A program made the position numbers and the translations under genes. DNA of 64,000 nt, taken from Fibrobacter intestinalis. Lineage in GTDB: Bacteria; Fibrobacterota; Fibrobacteria; Fibrobacterales; Fibrobacteraceae. A model generated the notes under the pieces. It was not told where the DNA came from. It made no database searches and saw nothing but the letters and a program-made list of their open reading frames with translations. The stretch covers positions 37,819 through 101,818 of the forward strand of contig NZ_FUWU01000004.1 of NCBI RefSeq assembly GCF_900167415.1, read 5' to 3'. Positions 9,727 through 18,249 of this stretch are shown one piece after another. Positions within the stretch are counted from its first letter, which is position 1; every line of letters begins with the position of its first letter.

Positions 9727-10197
9727 TCAGGCAAGTGCTTCTTTGACGAGTTCGCTCAAACGGCGACCGTCAAAACGGCCTTTCGCCTTGGGAGAAAGCT
9801 CCTTCATCACCTTGCCCATATCTTTAGGACCTTGCGCTCCGACCTGCGCTTTAATTTCTGCAATCAAGGTTTTGACTTCTTCTTCCGTCAGCTGCTGCGG
9901 CAGATATTTCTGATAAACGGCAAGAGTCTTTTCCTCTTCCTGCGCATTTTGTTCGCGCCCGCCTTTACGGAGCATTTCAATGGATTCGTTTCTCTGTTTG
10001 ATGCTCTTGGAGAGCACATCCAGAACCGTTTCATCCGTGATTTCTTTTTGCGCGTTGATCGCTACATTCTTAATGTCGGAATGCAGAGTGCGCAAAACCT
10101 CCAAAGTCATCGTGTCGTGCGCTTTCATCGCAGCTTTGATGTCAGCGAGAATTTGCTGAAGGAGCGGACTTTCCGCTTTAACCAACGAATCGGCCAT
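9727..10197 (-). CDS. GatB/YqeY domain protein
   Basis: YqeY-family protein, related to the tRNA-binding tail domain of aspartyl/glutamyl-tRNA amidotransferase subunit B; its own cellular role is not established. The 156 residues cover the whole family: an N-terminal helical QQILADIKAAMKAHDTMTLEVLR, a central KQRNESIEMLRKGGR block and the C-terminal GPKDMGKVMKELSPKAKGRFDG motif. It lies downstream of rpsU, a common bacterial pairing, but an intrinsic terminator separates them. Confidence 0.92.
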   Translation of the reverse strand: MADSLVKAESPLLQQILADIKAAMKAHDTMTLEVLRTLHSDIKNVAINAQKEITDETVLDVLSKSIKQRNESIEMLRKGGREQNAQEEEKTLAVYQKYLPQQLTEEEVKTLIAEIKAQVGAQGPKDMGKVMKELSPKAKGRFDGRRLSELVKEALA

Positions 10198-10280
10198 AAT
10201 TATTCCTTTTTCCCAAACGGGATGTTGTTGTCACAAAATGAAAGAGTTTATGAAAAAAATCAAATTTTCACCGGAAACGC

Positions 10281-10308
10281 CAAAAAGGAAAGCGGCAACC
10301 GCTTTCCC
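10281..10308 (-). terminator. Intrinsic terminator after rpsU
   Basis: On the minus strand GGAAAGCGG pairs with CCGCTTTCC around a three-base loop and is followed by TTTTT. It lies between the rpsU stop and the yqeY start, so it should end or attenuate the rpsU transcript. Confidence 0.85.
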
Positions 10309-10328
10309 AAAATCTTTATATTAAAGAA

Positions 10329-10538
10329 TTAGTACAGACGCTTGCGGTTCGCTTCAGCAAGTTCTTTGAGGCGCTTGCGACGAGCGGAAGTTTCAATGCG
10401 CTTTCTTTCTTCAGACGGCTTTTCGTAGCGCTGGCGCTTCTTGACATCGGAAATAATTCCGTTCTTTTCGCAAGACTTGGTAAAACGCTTGAGAGCGCGT
10501 TCAAAAGGTTCATTGGGCTTTACTACAACACCGATCAT
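10329..10538 (-). CDS. rpsU: 30S ribosomal protein S21
   Basis: Small basic ribosomal subunit protein located near the mRNA exit region. The 69-residue protein starts MIGVVVKPNEPFERALKRF and ends in an Arg/Lys-rich helix (RRKRLKELAEANRKRLY), the classic S21 pattern. The open frame extends upstream, but ATG at 10538 has a GAGG ribosome site and gives the family N-terminus. A terminator follows, then yqeY. Confidence 0.96.
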   Translation of the reverse strand: MIGVVVKPNEPFERALKRFTKSCEKNGIISDVKKRQRYEKPSEERKRIETSARRKRLKELAEANRKRLY

Positions 10539-10743
10539 TCGATTCCTCGAGTTGAAAAAATTAAAATTCACCCCAAATATATTTAAAAGGCCTTGCCCCG
10601 TCAAGGGGAAGAGGTCTTTCCGCGCCACATCCTCGGCGTTTCCCATTTTTTTCGCGGTTAAACAAGCTCACAACTTGCGCCATTACAAAGACTTATGTAT
10701 ATTTTGTTCAACAGGATCTTGGGATCTTGTTATAGGAGAGAGA

Positions 10744-11562
10744 ATGGCAAATCTTCATAAAATTTCCTCTTTTGCTTGTTCCGCTATCATGGGACTGATG
10801 CTCATCGCTTGTGGCAACGAAGAGGACGAAATCGTTCCCGAAATCAAAATGCCCCCAAAAGCAGAAGCGCCCGCTCCTGCAACGGATTCCGCGCAAAAAT
10901 CCGAGATGCCCGTTTTGCAATCCATTGAATCTCTTTCCGCGAACTCCTCTACCGAAGGCAATTCTTCCATCGCCAAAAGCGACATCCAGCCGGGAACCGA
11001 AGGGGCGGTCGTCATCCAGGTGAGCATTCAGCCGTCGAAAAGCGCCGCCAAAAACGTCTTAAAAAAATTGGAAGAAAAAGGAATTAAAGGCTATCTCGCG
11101 CAAGTCGAAAATCCGGGGGAACTCGAAGGTTCCTATTTCCGGGTTCGCATCGGCTATTTCAAAAAAATCGAAGAGGCCAAGGCCTATGGAAAATCGGCGT
11201 TAGAACCTCTGGGCTTTGCCTGGTGGGTGGACAATAAAGCCAACGACACGGTCGGCTCGCCAGAGTCCGGAGAATCCACGGGTTCTTACAGCAACTCGGA
11301 TTCCTACAACACCTCCGGCTCCTACACCAGCTCGACCCCGATGGAACCAGAACCTCCCGCCGCCAGCGAAAGCGTTTCCACAACACCAGAACCGGAACCG
11401 ACCGTTTCGGAACCTGCACCGGTTGTCCAGGAAAGCGAAGCACCCGCCGAAGTCTCTCAACCGGCGGAACAACCGGAATCCGCACCAGCTGTCCCCGAAG
11501 AACCGGCCCCCGCCCCGGCGGCTCCTGCGACCTCTGAAGACGTTTACGACGACTGGGAATAG
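10744..11562 (+). CDS. SPOR-domain lipoprotein
   Basis: Predicted lipoprotein with a peptidoglycan-binding SPOR domain, a domain that typically targets proteins to denuded glycan at the septum. The signal peptide ends in a lipobox, LIAC, with Cys near residue 22. Residues about 90-165 form the SPOR repeat (VVIQVSIQPSKSAAKNVLKK, then YFRVRIGYFKKIEEAKAYG). The rest, to residue 272, is a low-complexity Ser/Pro/Glu/Ala-rich tail. ATG at 10744 is chosen because GGAGAG lies just upstream and it begins the signal peptide; the longer open frame overlaps rpsU. rimO follows three bases after the stop. Confidence 0.85.
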   Translation: MANLHKISSFACSAIMGLMLIACGNEEDEIVPEIKMPPKAEAPAPATDSAQKSEMPVLQSIESLSANSSTEGNSSIAKSDIQPGTEGAVVIQVSIQPSKSAAKNVLKKLEEKGIKGYLAQVENPGELEGSYFRVRIGYFKKIEEAKAYGKSALEPLGFAWWVDNKANDTVGSPESGESTGSYSNSDSYNTSGSYTSSTPMEPEPPAASESVSTTPEPEPTVSEPAPVVQESEAPAEVSQPAEQPESAPAVPEEPAPAPAAPATSEDVYDDWE

Positions 11563-11565
11563 CCC

Positions 11566-12879
11566 TTGAAACACCCTCGAATTTTTACCGCCCAACTTGG
11601 ATGCGCCAAAAATCAAGTCGATGCGGAACATCTTTTGACCGAACTTTACTCTGCCGGATTCGCATCGGTCTCTTCCCCCGAAAAGGCGGACTACATTCTC
11701 ATCAATACCTGCGGATTCATCGAAGCGGCCAAAGAAGAATCCATCAATGCGATTCTCTCCTTTATCCAAATCAAAAAAACTTCGCAAAAACTGATTGTCT
11801 CCGGTTGCCTTTCTGGACGCTATAAAGAAGAACTGCCCAAAGAAATGCCCGAAGTCGATTACTGGCTCGGCACTTATGAACCGGGAAAAATTTTACAGGT
11901 TTTAGGCTTGGGCGAAAAATCCAGTGGCACAGAAAACATCCGTCGCTTGAATCTGGGCGAATTTCCGCATCACGCCTATCTGAAAATCGCCGAAGGCTGC
12001 GATCGCCGTTGCGCATTTTGCGCGATTCCCAACATCCGCGGCAAACAGATTTCCTTTTCCATCGAAAGCATCGTCGAAGAAGCCAAGCAGCTCGAAGAAC
12101 AAGGAGTCAAAGAGCTGACCCTTATCGCCCAGGACACCACTTTCTACGGGCACGAACAGGGAAACAAAGGTCCCAATCTCGTCAAGCTTTTGAAAGCGAT
12201 TCTGCGGGAAACGAACATTCCCTGGATTCGGACGCTTTACTGGTATCCGCAATTTATCGATGACGAGCTGCTCGATCTGATGGCCAAAGAACCGCGGCTT
12301 TGCAAATACATCGATATGCCGATTCAGCATGCGAACGACAATGTTTTAAAGCGGATGCGACGCCACTATACGCAAAAAACGTTGCGGGAAATGCTGCAAA
12401 AAATGCGGGATAAAATTCCGGGTGTCACATTACGCACAACAGTGCTTGTCGGATTTCCCGGAGAGACTCAAGAAGATTTTGAAGAGCTGATGGATTTAAT
12501 CCAGAACGTGCGCTTTGAACATCTGGGCGGTTTTGTTTTCAGCCCCGAAGAAGGAACGCCCGCGATGAAACTGGAAGACGCTCTCGTTCCCGAAGATCTG
12601 GCAAGAGCGCGCCTGGACGCCATCAACGACATTCAGGAAGAAATCTCCCTTGAAGCAAACGAAGCTCTCATCGGCACGGAAGTTCCCGTCCTTATCGATG
12701 AAGTCGCCGAAGAAAGCGACTACCATTTTATCGGACGCACCGAAGGCAATTCCTTGGATGCCGACGACATTGTAAAAATCGTGGAAGGCGACGCAACTCC
12801 CGGCGAATTTTATCTGGTGAAAATCGTGGACGCGGAACCGCATGAACTCATTGGAAAAATCGTAGCGAAAATAGAATAA
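11566..12879 (+). CDS. rimO: Ribosomal protein S12 methylthiotransferase RimO
   Basis: Radical-SAM enzyme that adds a methylthio group to an aspartate of ribosomal protein S12. The N-terminal UPF0004 domain carries cysteines in QLGCAKNQVD, NTCGF and SGCL; the radical-SAM cluster motif is CDRRCAFC near residue 145, followed by the RimO-typical IPNIRG; a TRAM-like domain ends the protein. The length of 437 fits. The start is TTG at 11566, three bases after the SPOR lipoprotein stop; the MKHPRIFTAQLGCAKNQVD N-terminus matches the family. Confidence 0.95.
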   Translation: MKHPRIFTAQLGCAKNQVDAEHLLTELYSAGFASVSSPEKADYILINTCGFIEAAKEESINAILSFIQIKKTSQKLIVSGCLSGRYKEELPKEMPEVDYWLGTYEPGKILQVLGLGEKSSGTENIRRLNLGEFPHHAYLKIAEGCDRRCAFCAIPNIRGKQISFSIESIVEEAKQLEEQGVKELTLIAQDTTFYGHEQGNKGPNLVKLLKAILRETNIPWIRTLYWYPQFIDDELLDLMAKEPRLCKYIDMPIQHANDNVLKRMRRHYTQKTLREMLQKMRDKIPGVTLRTTVLVGFPGETQEDFEELMDLIQNVRFEHLGGFVFSPEEGTPAMKLEDALVPEDLARARLDAINDIQEEISLEANEALIGTEVPVLIDEVAEESDYHFIGRTEGNSLDADDIVKIVEGDATPGEFYLVKIVDAEPHELIGKIVAKIE

Positions 12880-12970
12880 GGATTCTGTTTGAACATTCCT
12901 TGCGACTTAATGGACTGTGCGAGCAACTTTTCAAGGCCGCAGTTCAAGATAAAATCTTTTTGAAACAGAA

Positions 12971-12996
12971 AACGCACCGAAAACGGTGCGTTTTTC
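12971..12996. terminator. Bidirectional intrinsic terminator between rimO and tRNA-Arg
   Basis: Inverted repeat AACGCACCG / CGGTGCGTT with an AAAA loop, followed by TTTTTC on the plus strand and, read on the minus strand, by TTTTC. It can end rimO from the left and the tRNA transcript from the right. Confidence 0.85.
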
Positions 12997-12998
12997 AG

Positions 12999-13072
12999 TG
13001 CCCACGACGAGAGTCGAACTCGTGACCTTCAGTTTCGGAAACTGACACTCTATCCAATTGAGCTACGCGGAC
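12999..13072 (-). tRNA. tRNA-Arg (anticodon CCG)
   Basis: The minus strand folds as a complete tRNA: acceptor GTCCGCG pairs with CGTGGGC allowing G-T pairs, the D arm is GCTC...AGAG, and the anticodon stem TCAGT/ACTGA encloses loop TTCCGAA with anticodon CCG. The T arm is ACGAG TTCGACT CTCGT, with discriminator A. It reads CGG arginine codons. CCA is not encoded. The terminator at 12971-12996 lies directly downstream. Confidence 0.95.
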
Positions 13073-13167
13073 AGGATGAGAAGAATATAGTCTTTTTTTT
13101 GATTTTTGTCTTTGGATTTTTTCAAAACGGCAAAAGAAGAACTCGATTCACGCCCATCAAACACTTC

Positions 13168-14481
13168 CTAAAGAAAAGACGGATCGATGGTCGGCTCGTA
13201 ACCCGTAACGATTTCGCTTTTAGGAACGTACGTTTCACCGCGTTTTTCCGCATCCCGGCGTTCTTTCTTTTCCCGCTTTTCCGCTTCAATCGCTTTGCGC
13301 TTTTTACGGCGTTCCTTTTTGATTTCCAGACGTTCCGCCCGTGTCAAACGCTCCTTAACGGGTTCTTCCTCGTAAGGATATTCTTCCTCGTCTTCAACAA
13401 TCTCTTCTTCCAAATACGGATTATTGATTTCCGTTTCGGCAAAATCACGGAAGCTCGTATCTTCGTCAAAAGTCGGCGCCGACTGCAAGCACTCTTTTTC
13501 CAAAAATTGGACAGCCTCTGCAAAAGGCTTTTCCAAAGGAACCGAAAAGGTCATCTTCTTTCGCGTGCGCGGATGCGAAAATGTGATTTCAACGGCTTGC
13601 AACAACTGGGCTGGAGCCATTTTCAATAAGATCTCCGCGGTGCTGTGATAAAGCGGCGGCACTCGGGAAAGAGAACTTTCCCGACCATCATAGACCGGAT
13701 CGCCAACAATCGGATGTCCCGTATAGCGGGAATGCACGCGAATCTGGTGTGTGCGCCCCGTATCGAGTTCGTATTCCATTAACGTTGCAATAGCAAAAAA
13801 CGTCTTCGCTTTATAACGGGTTTTAGCGAACTTTCCATTTTTAACGACAGCCATCCGAATTCTCGACTTGGGATCCCGACCAACCGGCAATTCTATTTCC
13901 CCCGATAAATCCCGAGGATGCCCCCAAATCAGAGCTTCGTATTTCCGGTGCAGAGTTCGTGTTTCCAGCTGATGCGCCAAGCTGCGATGCGCCTTGTCAT
14001 TTTTGGCAACTACCATCAAGCCCGGAGTATCCTTGTCCAGACGATGCACGATGCCTGGACGCAAAGGCCCGTTTACCGAAGACAATTTGTCCTTGAAATA
14101 ATGCAAGAGTCCTGCCGCCAAAGTTCCCGTGGCAGCACCATTTCCCGGATGCACGACAATGCCCCGCGGCTTGAAAATCACGGCGACATCGTCGTCTTCG
14201 TAAACAATATGCAGCGGCATCTTTTCGGGTTTGAGCTCCGACGCTTCTTTCTGCGGCAAAGCGGAAAGGGCGACATGCATTCCTTCTGTCAGGCGCAAAT
14301 TCTTTTTGGCCACAGAACCCGCGGCAATGACCTTCCCATCGACAATCAGTTTTTGAATGTCCGTCCTAGAAAAATCTTTGAGCTTCACCTGCAAAAATTT
14401 ATCGAGGCGTTCTCCTGCTTCCTTTTCAGCAACTACAAATTTGGGGAATTCAGTTTGGGGATTTTCCGTTTTTTTCGTCAT
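13168..14481 (-). CDS. RluD-family 23S rRNA pseudouridine synthase with charged tail
   Basis: Converts uridines to pseudouridine in large-subunit rRNA (RluC/RluD group). An N-terminal S4 RNA-binding domain (ERLDKFLQVKL, SRTDIQKLI) precedes the catalytic domain, with the active-site aspartate in GIVHRLDKDTPGLMV. The family catalytic region ends near residue 325. The last 100 or so residues are an unusual tail, first acidic (EEEIVEDEEEYPYEEE) then strongly basic (KKERRKKRKAIEAEKREKK). ATG at 14481 is used because GAAGG lies upstream; the gene overlaps the end of lspA by 32 bases, so they are one operon. Confidence 0.9.
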   Translation of the reverse strand: MTKKTENPQTEFPKFVVAEKEAGERLDKFLQVKLKDFSRTDIQKLIVDGKVIAAGSVAKKNLRLTEGMHVALSALPQKEASELKPEKMPLHIVYEDDDVAVIFKPRGIVVHPGNGAATGTLAAGLLHYFKDKLSSVNGPLRPGIVHRLDKDTPGLMVVAKNDKAHRSLAHQLETRTLHRKYEALIWGHPRDLSGEIELPVGRDPKSRIRMAVVKNGKFAKTRYKAKTFFAIATLMEYELDTGRTHQIRVHSRYTGHPIVGDPVYDGRESSLSRVPPLYHSTAEILLKMAPAQLLQAVEITFSHPRTRKKMTFSVPLEKPFAEAVQFLEKECLQSAPTFDEDTSFRDFAETEINNPYLEEEIVEDEEEYPYEEEPVKERLTRAERLEIKKERRKKRKAIEAEKREKKERRDAEKRGETYVPKSEIVTGYEPTIDPSFL

Positions 14482-15031
14482 GGGAACCTTCGGGAACATA
14501 TCGGATGAATTTATACAAAATCGGAGCAAGAATAATGATTGCCACGCCCACCGTTACACAGCAATCGGCAAAATTAAATGTGGGCCAGCGCGGCATGATA
14601 AAATCGGGGAAATCGCAATCGATAAAATCGACCACTTTTCCGAGTCGCATTCTGTCCGCAAAATTTCCCAAAGCGCCAGACATAATCATAGCGATTCCCG
14701 TGCGCACCAAAAAATCGCCGGATTTGGCGGAACGGTAAAAATAGACGAGGACAAAAACCGCCACAAGGGAAATGAGCAAAAAGAAAACCGTCGGCGGAAG
14801 AAACGGCAAAATATCCTGCGGCCTGCTGCTGAACGCCGCCCCATAATTATAAGCCAAACGAAATTGCAAAAGATCGCCGATGATATGGACCGTGCGACCC
14901 AGCGGATTTTCATAAGTCGGAGATAGATAGGCAACCGCCCAAATCTTGGTTGCCTGATCCACAAAAAGCGAAACGAAAATAAAAGCCAAATGGAATTTCC
15001 ACGACTGAAGCCATCGAAATTTTTCGTTCAT
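14450..15031 (-). CDS. lspA: Lipoprotein signal peptidase II
   Basis: Inner-membrane aspartyl protease that cleaves prolipoprotein signal peptides after lipidation. About four membrane helices are visible, with an early LFVDQATKIWAV segment and the two catalytic-aspartate motifs GNFADRMRLGKVVDFID and FNFADCCV. The length of 193 is slightly above the usual 160-170. ATG at 15031 overlaps the TAA of the squalene-synthase-like gene (TAATG). Its product serves the many lipoproteins in this window, as do lnt and lepB elsewhere in it. Confidence 0.95.
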   Translation of the reverse strand: MNEKFRWLQSWKFHLAFIFVSLFVDQATKIWAVAYLSPTYENPLGRTVHIIGDLLQFRLAYNYGAAFSSRPQDILPFLPPTVFFLLISLVAVFVLVYFYRSAKSGDFLVRTGIAMIMSGALGNFADRMRLGKVVDFIDCDFPDFIMPRWPTFNFADCCVTVGVAIIILAPILYKFIRYVPEGSHDEKNGKSPN

Positions 15032-16086
15032 TATGCGTCCCTCCATTTTTCAAATTCTTTTCGAATCCAGGAATTGGAATAAAAATGAAGCGTCGTCGAT
15101 TTCACAATCTGCTTCACATCATCACGGGAAATTTTCACTTTATGGTCTTTATCAAAAAGATGCGAGCAGTCGCCCATGATGGAAAGATTCTTGGCGGCCA
15201 TAAAAAGCGGCCACAGGCAGAACAACCGAATCTGCGGATTTCTGCGGGGAATCGTCACCGTATATTCAATCGCATCGGCCAGATGTTTCCAAGCTTCAGC
15301 GACCAGTTCCTTCATCACGGACGCCCGCGCTTTTTTGTCGGCTTCGGGCAAAAACATAGACGGCGCATCTTCAAAACCATGACAATGACAAATCATTTCG
15401 GGAACAAAGCAGACCCGGCGTTCCGAATCTTCCCGCACATCCTTGATGATATTCACCAGTTGCAGCGCCAGCCCAAAACTGACATCCAGCGTTTTCATTT
15501 TTTGCAACCGTTTTTCATCGATCGCCGAATTGTTCGCCGAAAACAAACGGGTTAAAAGTTTGCCGACGATTCCCGCCACATAGTAGCAGTAACGGGACAA
15601 ATCCGACATCGTTTCCAAAACAAACCAGCCTTTTTCAAACGAAGCGTCCATCTGCCGAATGGAGTCCGCCATGCCTTGAGTCATTTCCACAACCGTGTCG
15701 GCGATGGGTTCCGAATAGGAACGGTCAAAAGTCCACAGCAAAGGAACAACAGTTTTCGCATGACAACACAAATCGTAATTCGGATCATCCGAATGCAGAA
15801 AATGAGCCGGAAGCGACTTCACAAAGATGTCCGTCTTTTCTTCTACATCAGCGTCTTTCTGAAAAATGTCCGAAAAAAGGCCGAGCAAGTGAATTTTTTC
15901 TTTTGCGGGCAATACCGAATCGTCTTCCAAGGTGTCGGCAATCCGCAAATAAAGATACGAGAGCAGAACCGATTTGCGCAGATTTCCCGAAAGGCGGTTG
16001 ATATTCAAAGCAAATGTCCGCGATACGAGCTGCAGCATTTTGTCTGCATACTCAAAGCGACTTTTGGCATCCTGTAACTTCAACAT
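15031..16086 (-). CDS. Squalene/phytoene synthase family protein
   Basis: Trans-isoprenyl diphosphate synthase fold that condenses two prenyl diphosphates head to head. The first aspartate-rich motif is RIADTLEDD (Asp 51 and Asp 55) and the second is NIIKDVREDSERR near residue 210, both intact; the N-terminal SRTFALNI segment is typical of the eukaryotic-type squalene synthase subgroup. The 351-residue length is normal. No other carotenoid or hopanoid gene is nearby; the gene heads the lspA/rluD operon, so the product (squalene or a related C30 compound) is inferred only. Confidence 0.85.
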   Translation of the reverse strand: MLKLQDAKSRFEYADKMLQLVSRTFALNINRLSGNLRKSVLLSYLYLRIADTLEDDSVLPAKEKIHLLGLFSDIFQKDADVEEKTDIFVKSLPAHFLHSDDPNYDLCCHAKTVVPLLWTFDRSYSEPIADTVVEMTQGMADSIRQMDASFEKGWFVLETMSDLSRYCYYVAGIVGKLLTRLFSANNSAIDEKRLQKMKTLDVSFGLALQLVNIIKDVREDSERRVCFVPEMICHCHGFEDAPSMFLPEADKKARASVMKELVAEAWKHLADAIEYTVTIPRRNPQIRLFCLWPLFMAAKNLSIMGDCSHLFDKDHKVKISRDDVKQIVKSTTLHFYSNSWIRKEFEKWRDA

Positions 16087-16643
16087 GGAAGAGATCCTTT
16101 TTCCGAGGCGAAGGCCTGGTTCGACATTTCTTTCAAATATTTAAAAAAACGTTTTTCCGCATCGGCTTTATGCATCGCATCCCGAAAAGCCCAAGCAGCA
16201 TGCCCAGCCAAATCATAATCCGACAGCGGATGCCCCGCCTTATCATAAAATTCGCTCTGCTTCCGATATTCCAAAAAATACGCATCCAATTCCAAGCGAT
16301 AGACAAAACGCATCGAAAAATTCACGACCGGCCTTGCTAAAATCAGAACGCCTAGAAATAAAAACACAAACCAATACGCCGATACCGGATAAAGCCAATA
16401 AAGAGTCGACGACGACGACAATGCGGCCAAAACGCAAAGAAGCAACAGGACAAACCGCACCATTATCCGCAATGCGGCGTTTTTCAACCACCATCCGGGG
16501 ATGTAACACCACGTTTTTCCCCGCCGAATCTGGTATTTCAGAAACAAAGGGTATGCCAAAAAGCGAGCCCACAAAAATAAAGCGAGCCACAAAAATAGGG
16601 GCAACCAAAAGAATGCCCCAATCCAGTAAACACAATCCATCAT
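16080..16643 (-). CDS. Unknown membrane protein
   Basis: A 187-residue protein with three strongly hydrophobic, Trp/Leu-rich segments near residues 6-34, 57-80 and 85-108, followed by a soluble, charged C-terminal third (YRLELDAYFLEYRKQ, HAAWAFRDAMHKADAEKRF). No family is recognised. It overlaps the start of the squalene-synthase-like gene by 7 bases and so is the first gene of that operon. Its promoter must lie in the 28-base divergent gap to dnaA or inside dnaA. ATG ATG at the start leaves a one-codon ambiguity. Confidence 0.75.
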   Translation of the reverse strand: MMDCVYWIGAFFWLPLFLWLALFLWARFLAYPLFLKYQIRRGKTWCYIPGWWLKNAALRIMVRFVLLLLCVLAALSSSSTLYWLYPVSAYWFVFLFLGVLILARPVVNFSMRFVYRLELDAYFLEYRKQSEFYDKAGHPLSDYDLAGHAAWAFRDAMHKADAEKRFFKYLKEMSNQAFASEKGSLPC

Positions 16644-16671
16644 ACCCTCAATAATAATTAAATTATACCCT

Positions 16672-17973
16672 ATGAACCCCCTGCTAGAAAATTGTTTGAA
16701 TCATTTGCACAGTTTGATTTCGGACTCCGTATTCAACGACTTGTTCGCTCATCTGGAATTGCTTCGAGTAACAGATCGCCGAGTCTCGGTCCTATTTCCC
16801 GCCAACAAGGACATCAAAGCCTACCAGCCATACAAAGCCCTGTTGGAAATGAGCTGGAAAGAAGTCAACGGCCAGCAATTGGATTTCGACTTTCAGCACC
16901 CTGGGACAACCCCATCCGTTTCCGTCGCATCAAACGAGTTTTGTCAGCCCATTAAACTGGGGGAAGAATTCTGCTTTGAAAATTTTGTCGTCGGCGAAAA
17001 ATCCAAGCTCGCTTTCAACGCGGCCTTTGCCGTTGCCGAAAATCCGGAACACAGCAAATACAACCCCCTTTTTATTTACGGCGTTTCCGGTCTGGGAAAA
17101 ACGCATCTGCTCCAAGCAATCGGCATTTATATTTTGGGAAACGCCACGGGGAAAAAAGTACGCTACATTCCCGCGCACGACTTCCAGCGCGAATACACGG
17201 AAAGCATCCGCAACGGCTACACGAACGAGTGGTCATCCTTTTATCGCAATGAAGTCGATGTCCTTTTGATTGACGACATCCAGAACTGGAGCGGTTCAAC
17301 GGAAACGCAAAACGAGTTTTTCCATATTTTCAACACGCTGCACCAAGCGGGAAAGCTCATCGTCTTGACCTCCGATGCTCCAGCAGCCGAAGTGAAAAGC
17401 CTTTCCGACCGTCTGGTAAGCCGTTTTTCTTCGGGACTTACGGTCGATATTCAGCCGCCCGCATTTGAAACCCGCGAAGCGATTCTCCGCAAGAAAGCGC
17501 AGAACAGCCATTTGGATATTCCCGACGACGTATTCGCCTATCTCGCAGAAAATATCGAAGGCAGCGTTCGTCCTCTGGAATCCGCTATCGTTCGGTTAGC
17601 CATGCAGTCCAGCCTTTCCAAGCAGGACATCAACATTTCCATGGCGCGGCAGGTCGTTTCCGAAATCATTCCCAACATCAAACGGCGAGTCGGCATCGAA
17701 TCCGTCATCCATGCGATTTCACAATATTTTGAAGTGCCCGAAGATAAACTTTTAGAAGCGGGGCGGGGAACAAAAGAAGTCGCCCGCGCGCGGCAAGTCG
17801 CCATGTTCCTGATGAAATCTCTGACTACGCTCAGTCTAAAAAGCATTGGAATGCGATTTGGAAACCGCGACCATTCCACGGTATTGCACGCCATCAATTC
17901 CGTTAAAGAAGAAATGCAAAAGGATGCGGCTTTTGCCCGCACGGTAGAAACGATTAAATCGAACATCCACTGA
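16672..17973 (+). CDS. dnaA: Chromosomal replication initiator DnaA
   Basis: AAA+ ATPase that melts the replication origin. A short N-terminal helicase-loading domain (residues 1-75) and linker precede the ATPase domain: Walker A GVSGLGKTH at 137-145, Walker B VDVLLIDDIQNW near 190, and sensor motifs. The C-terminal DNA-binding domain carries the DnaA signature FGNRDHSTVLHAI near residue 400. The 433-residue length is normal. No DnaA boxes, dnaN or recF are adjacent, so the usual dnaA-dnaN arrangement is absent here. It is divergent from the membrane-protein gene. Confidence 0.97.
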   Translation: MNPLLENCLNHLHSLISDSVFNDLFAHLELLRVTDRRVSVLFPANKDIKAYQPYKALLEMSWKEVNGQQLDFDFQHPGTTPSVSVASNEFCQPIKLGEEFCFENFVVGEKSKLAFNAAFAVAENPEHSKYNPLFIYGVSGLGKTHLLQAIGIYILGNATGKKVRYIPAHDFQREYTESIRNGYTNEWSSFYRNEVDVLLIDDIQNWSGSTETQNEFFHIFNTLHQAGKLIVLTSDAPAAEVKSLSDRLVSRFSSGLTVDIQPPAFETREAILRKKAQNSHLDIPDDVFAYLAENIEGSVRPLESAIVRLAMQSSLSKQDINISMARQVVSEIIPNIKRRVGIESVIHAISQYFEVPEDKLLEAGRGTKEVARARQVAMFLMKSLTTLSLKSIGMRFGNRDHSTVLHAINSVKEEMQKDAAFARTVETIKSNIH

Positions 17974-18050
17974 TTTTCCTTTCGCTTTCCACAAGACGCG
18001 ATTCATTTTCGTCACCCGTAAAAATTTTGGACTTATAGGCAAAGCGTCCA

Positions 18051-18180
18051 TCGATTAGTCCGGCAAGCGGTTACCGAGCTTGCCGAGGTGCACTAACCAA
18101 AACTCAGGGTCCGGTTGGGAGTTGGAAGTTGGAAGTTGGGAGTTAAAACTGAGAACTGAGAATTGAGAGCTGAGAACTAA
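18051..18180. repeat. Intergenic mosaic repeat (hairpin plus GGGAGTT-type tandem)
   Basis: The 276 bases between dnaA and the next gene hold no coding sequence. From 18060 an inverted repeat CGGCAAGC...GCTTGCCG is followed by a stretch (about 55 bases) almost identical to 28131-28190. It runs into a tandem of seven-base units (TTGGGAG and variants), then ACTGAGA-type units. Related blocks occur at 28200-28270, 38322-38400, 45400-45480, 55478-55560 and 58226-58300. Confidence 0.8.
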
Positions 18181-18193
18181 TTTAATTGCGAGT

Positions 18194-18225
18194 ATTTGGT
18201 GGCGAATCCTCCATAATTCCCAAAT
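18194..18225 (+). repeat. ATTTGG...CCAAAT palindromic element, copy 1
   Basis: A 32-base element with outer arms ATTTGG and CCAAAT and inner TGG...CCA. It lies 24 bases upstream of the ATG at 18250. A copy with the same outer arms is at 58843-58874, and diverged relatives are at 28277-28307, 55753-55783, 58889-58904 (truncated) and near 41150 on the minus strand. Most sit directly before a gene start, so a promoter, operator or leader role is possible. Confidence 0.6.
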
Positions 18226-18249
18226 TTTAAATGCTATTATTTTTGCTAT

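Noticed and set aside
10441..10743. N-terminal extension of the SPOR lipoprotein
   Set aside because: The extension overlaps rpsU in antisense and precedes a proper signal peptide and ribosome site at 10744.
16644..18249. Replication origin next to dnaA
   Set aside because: No cluster of DnaA boxes (TTATCCACA) is seen in the 28 bases before dnaA or in the repeat-filled 276 bases after it; dnaN and recF are absent.
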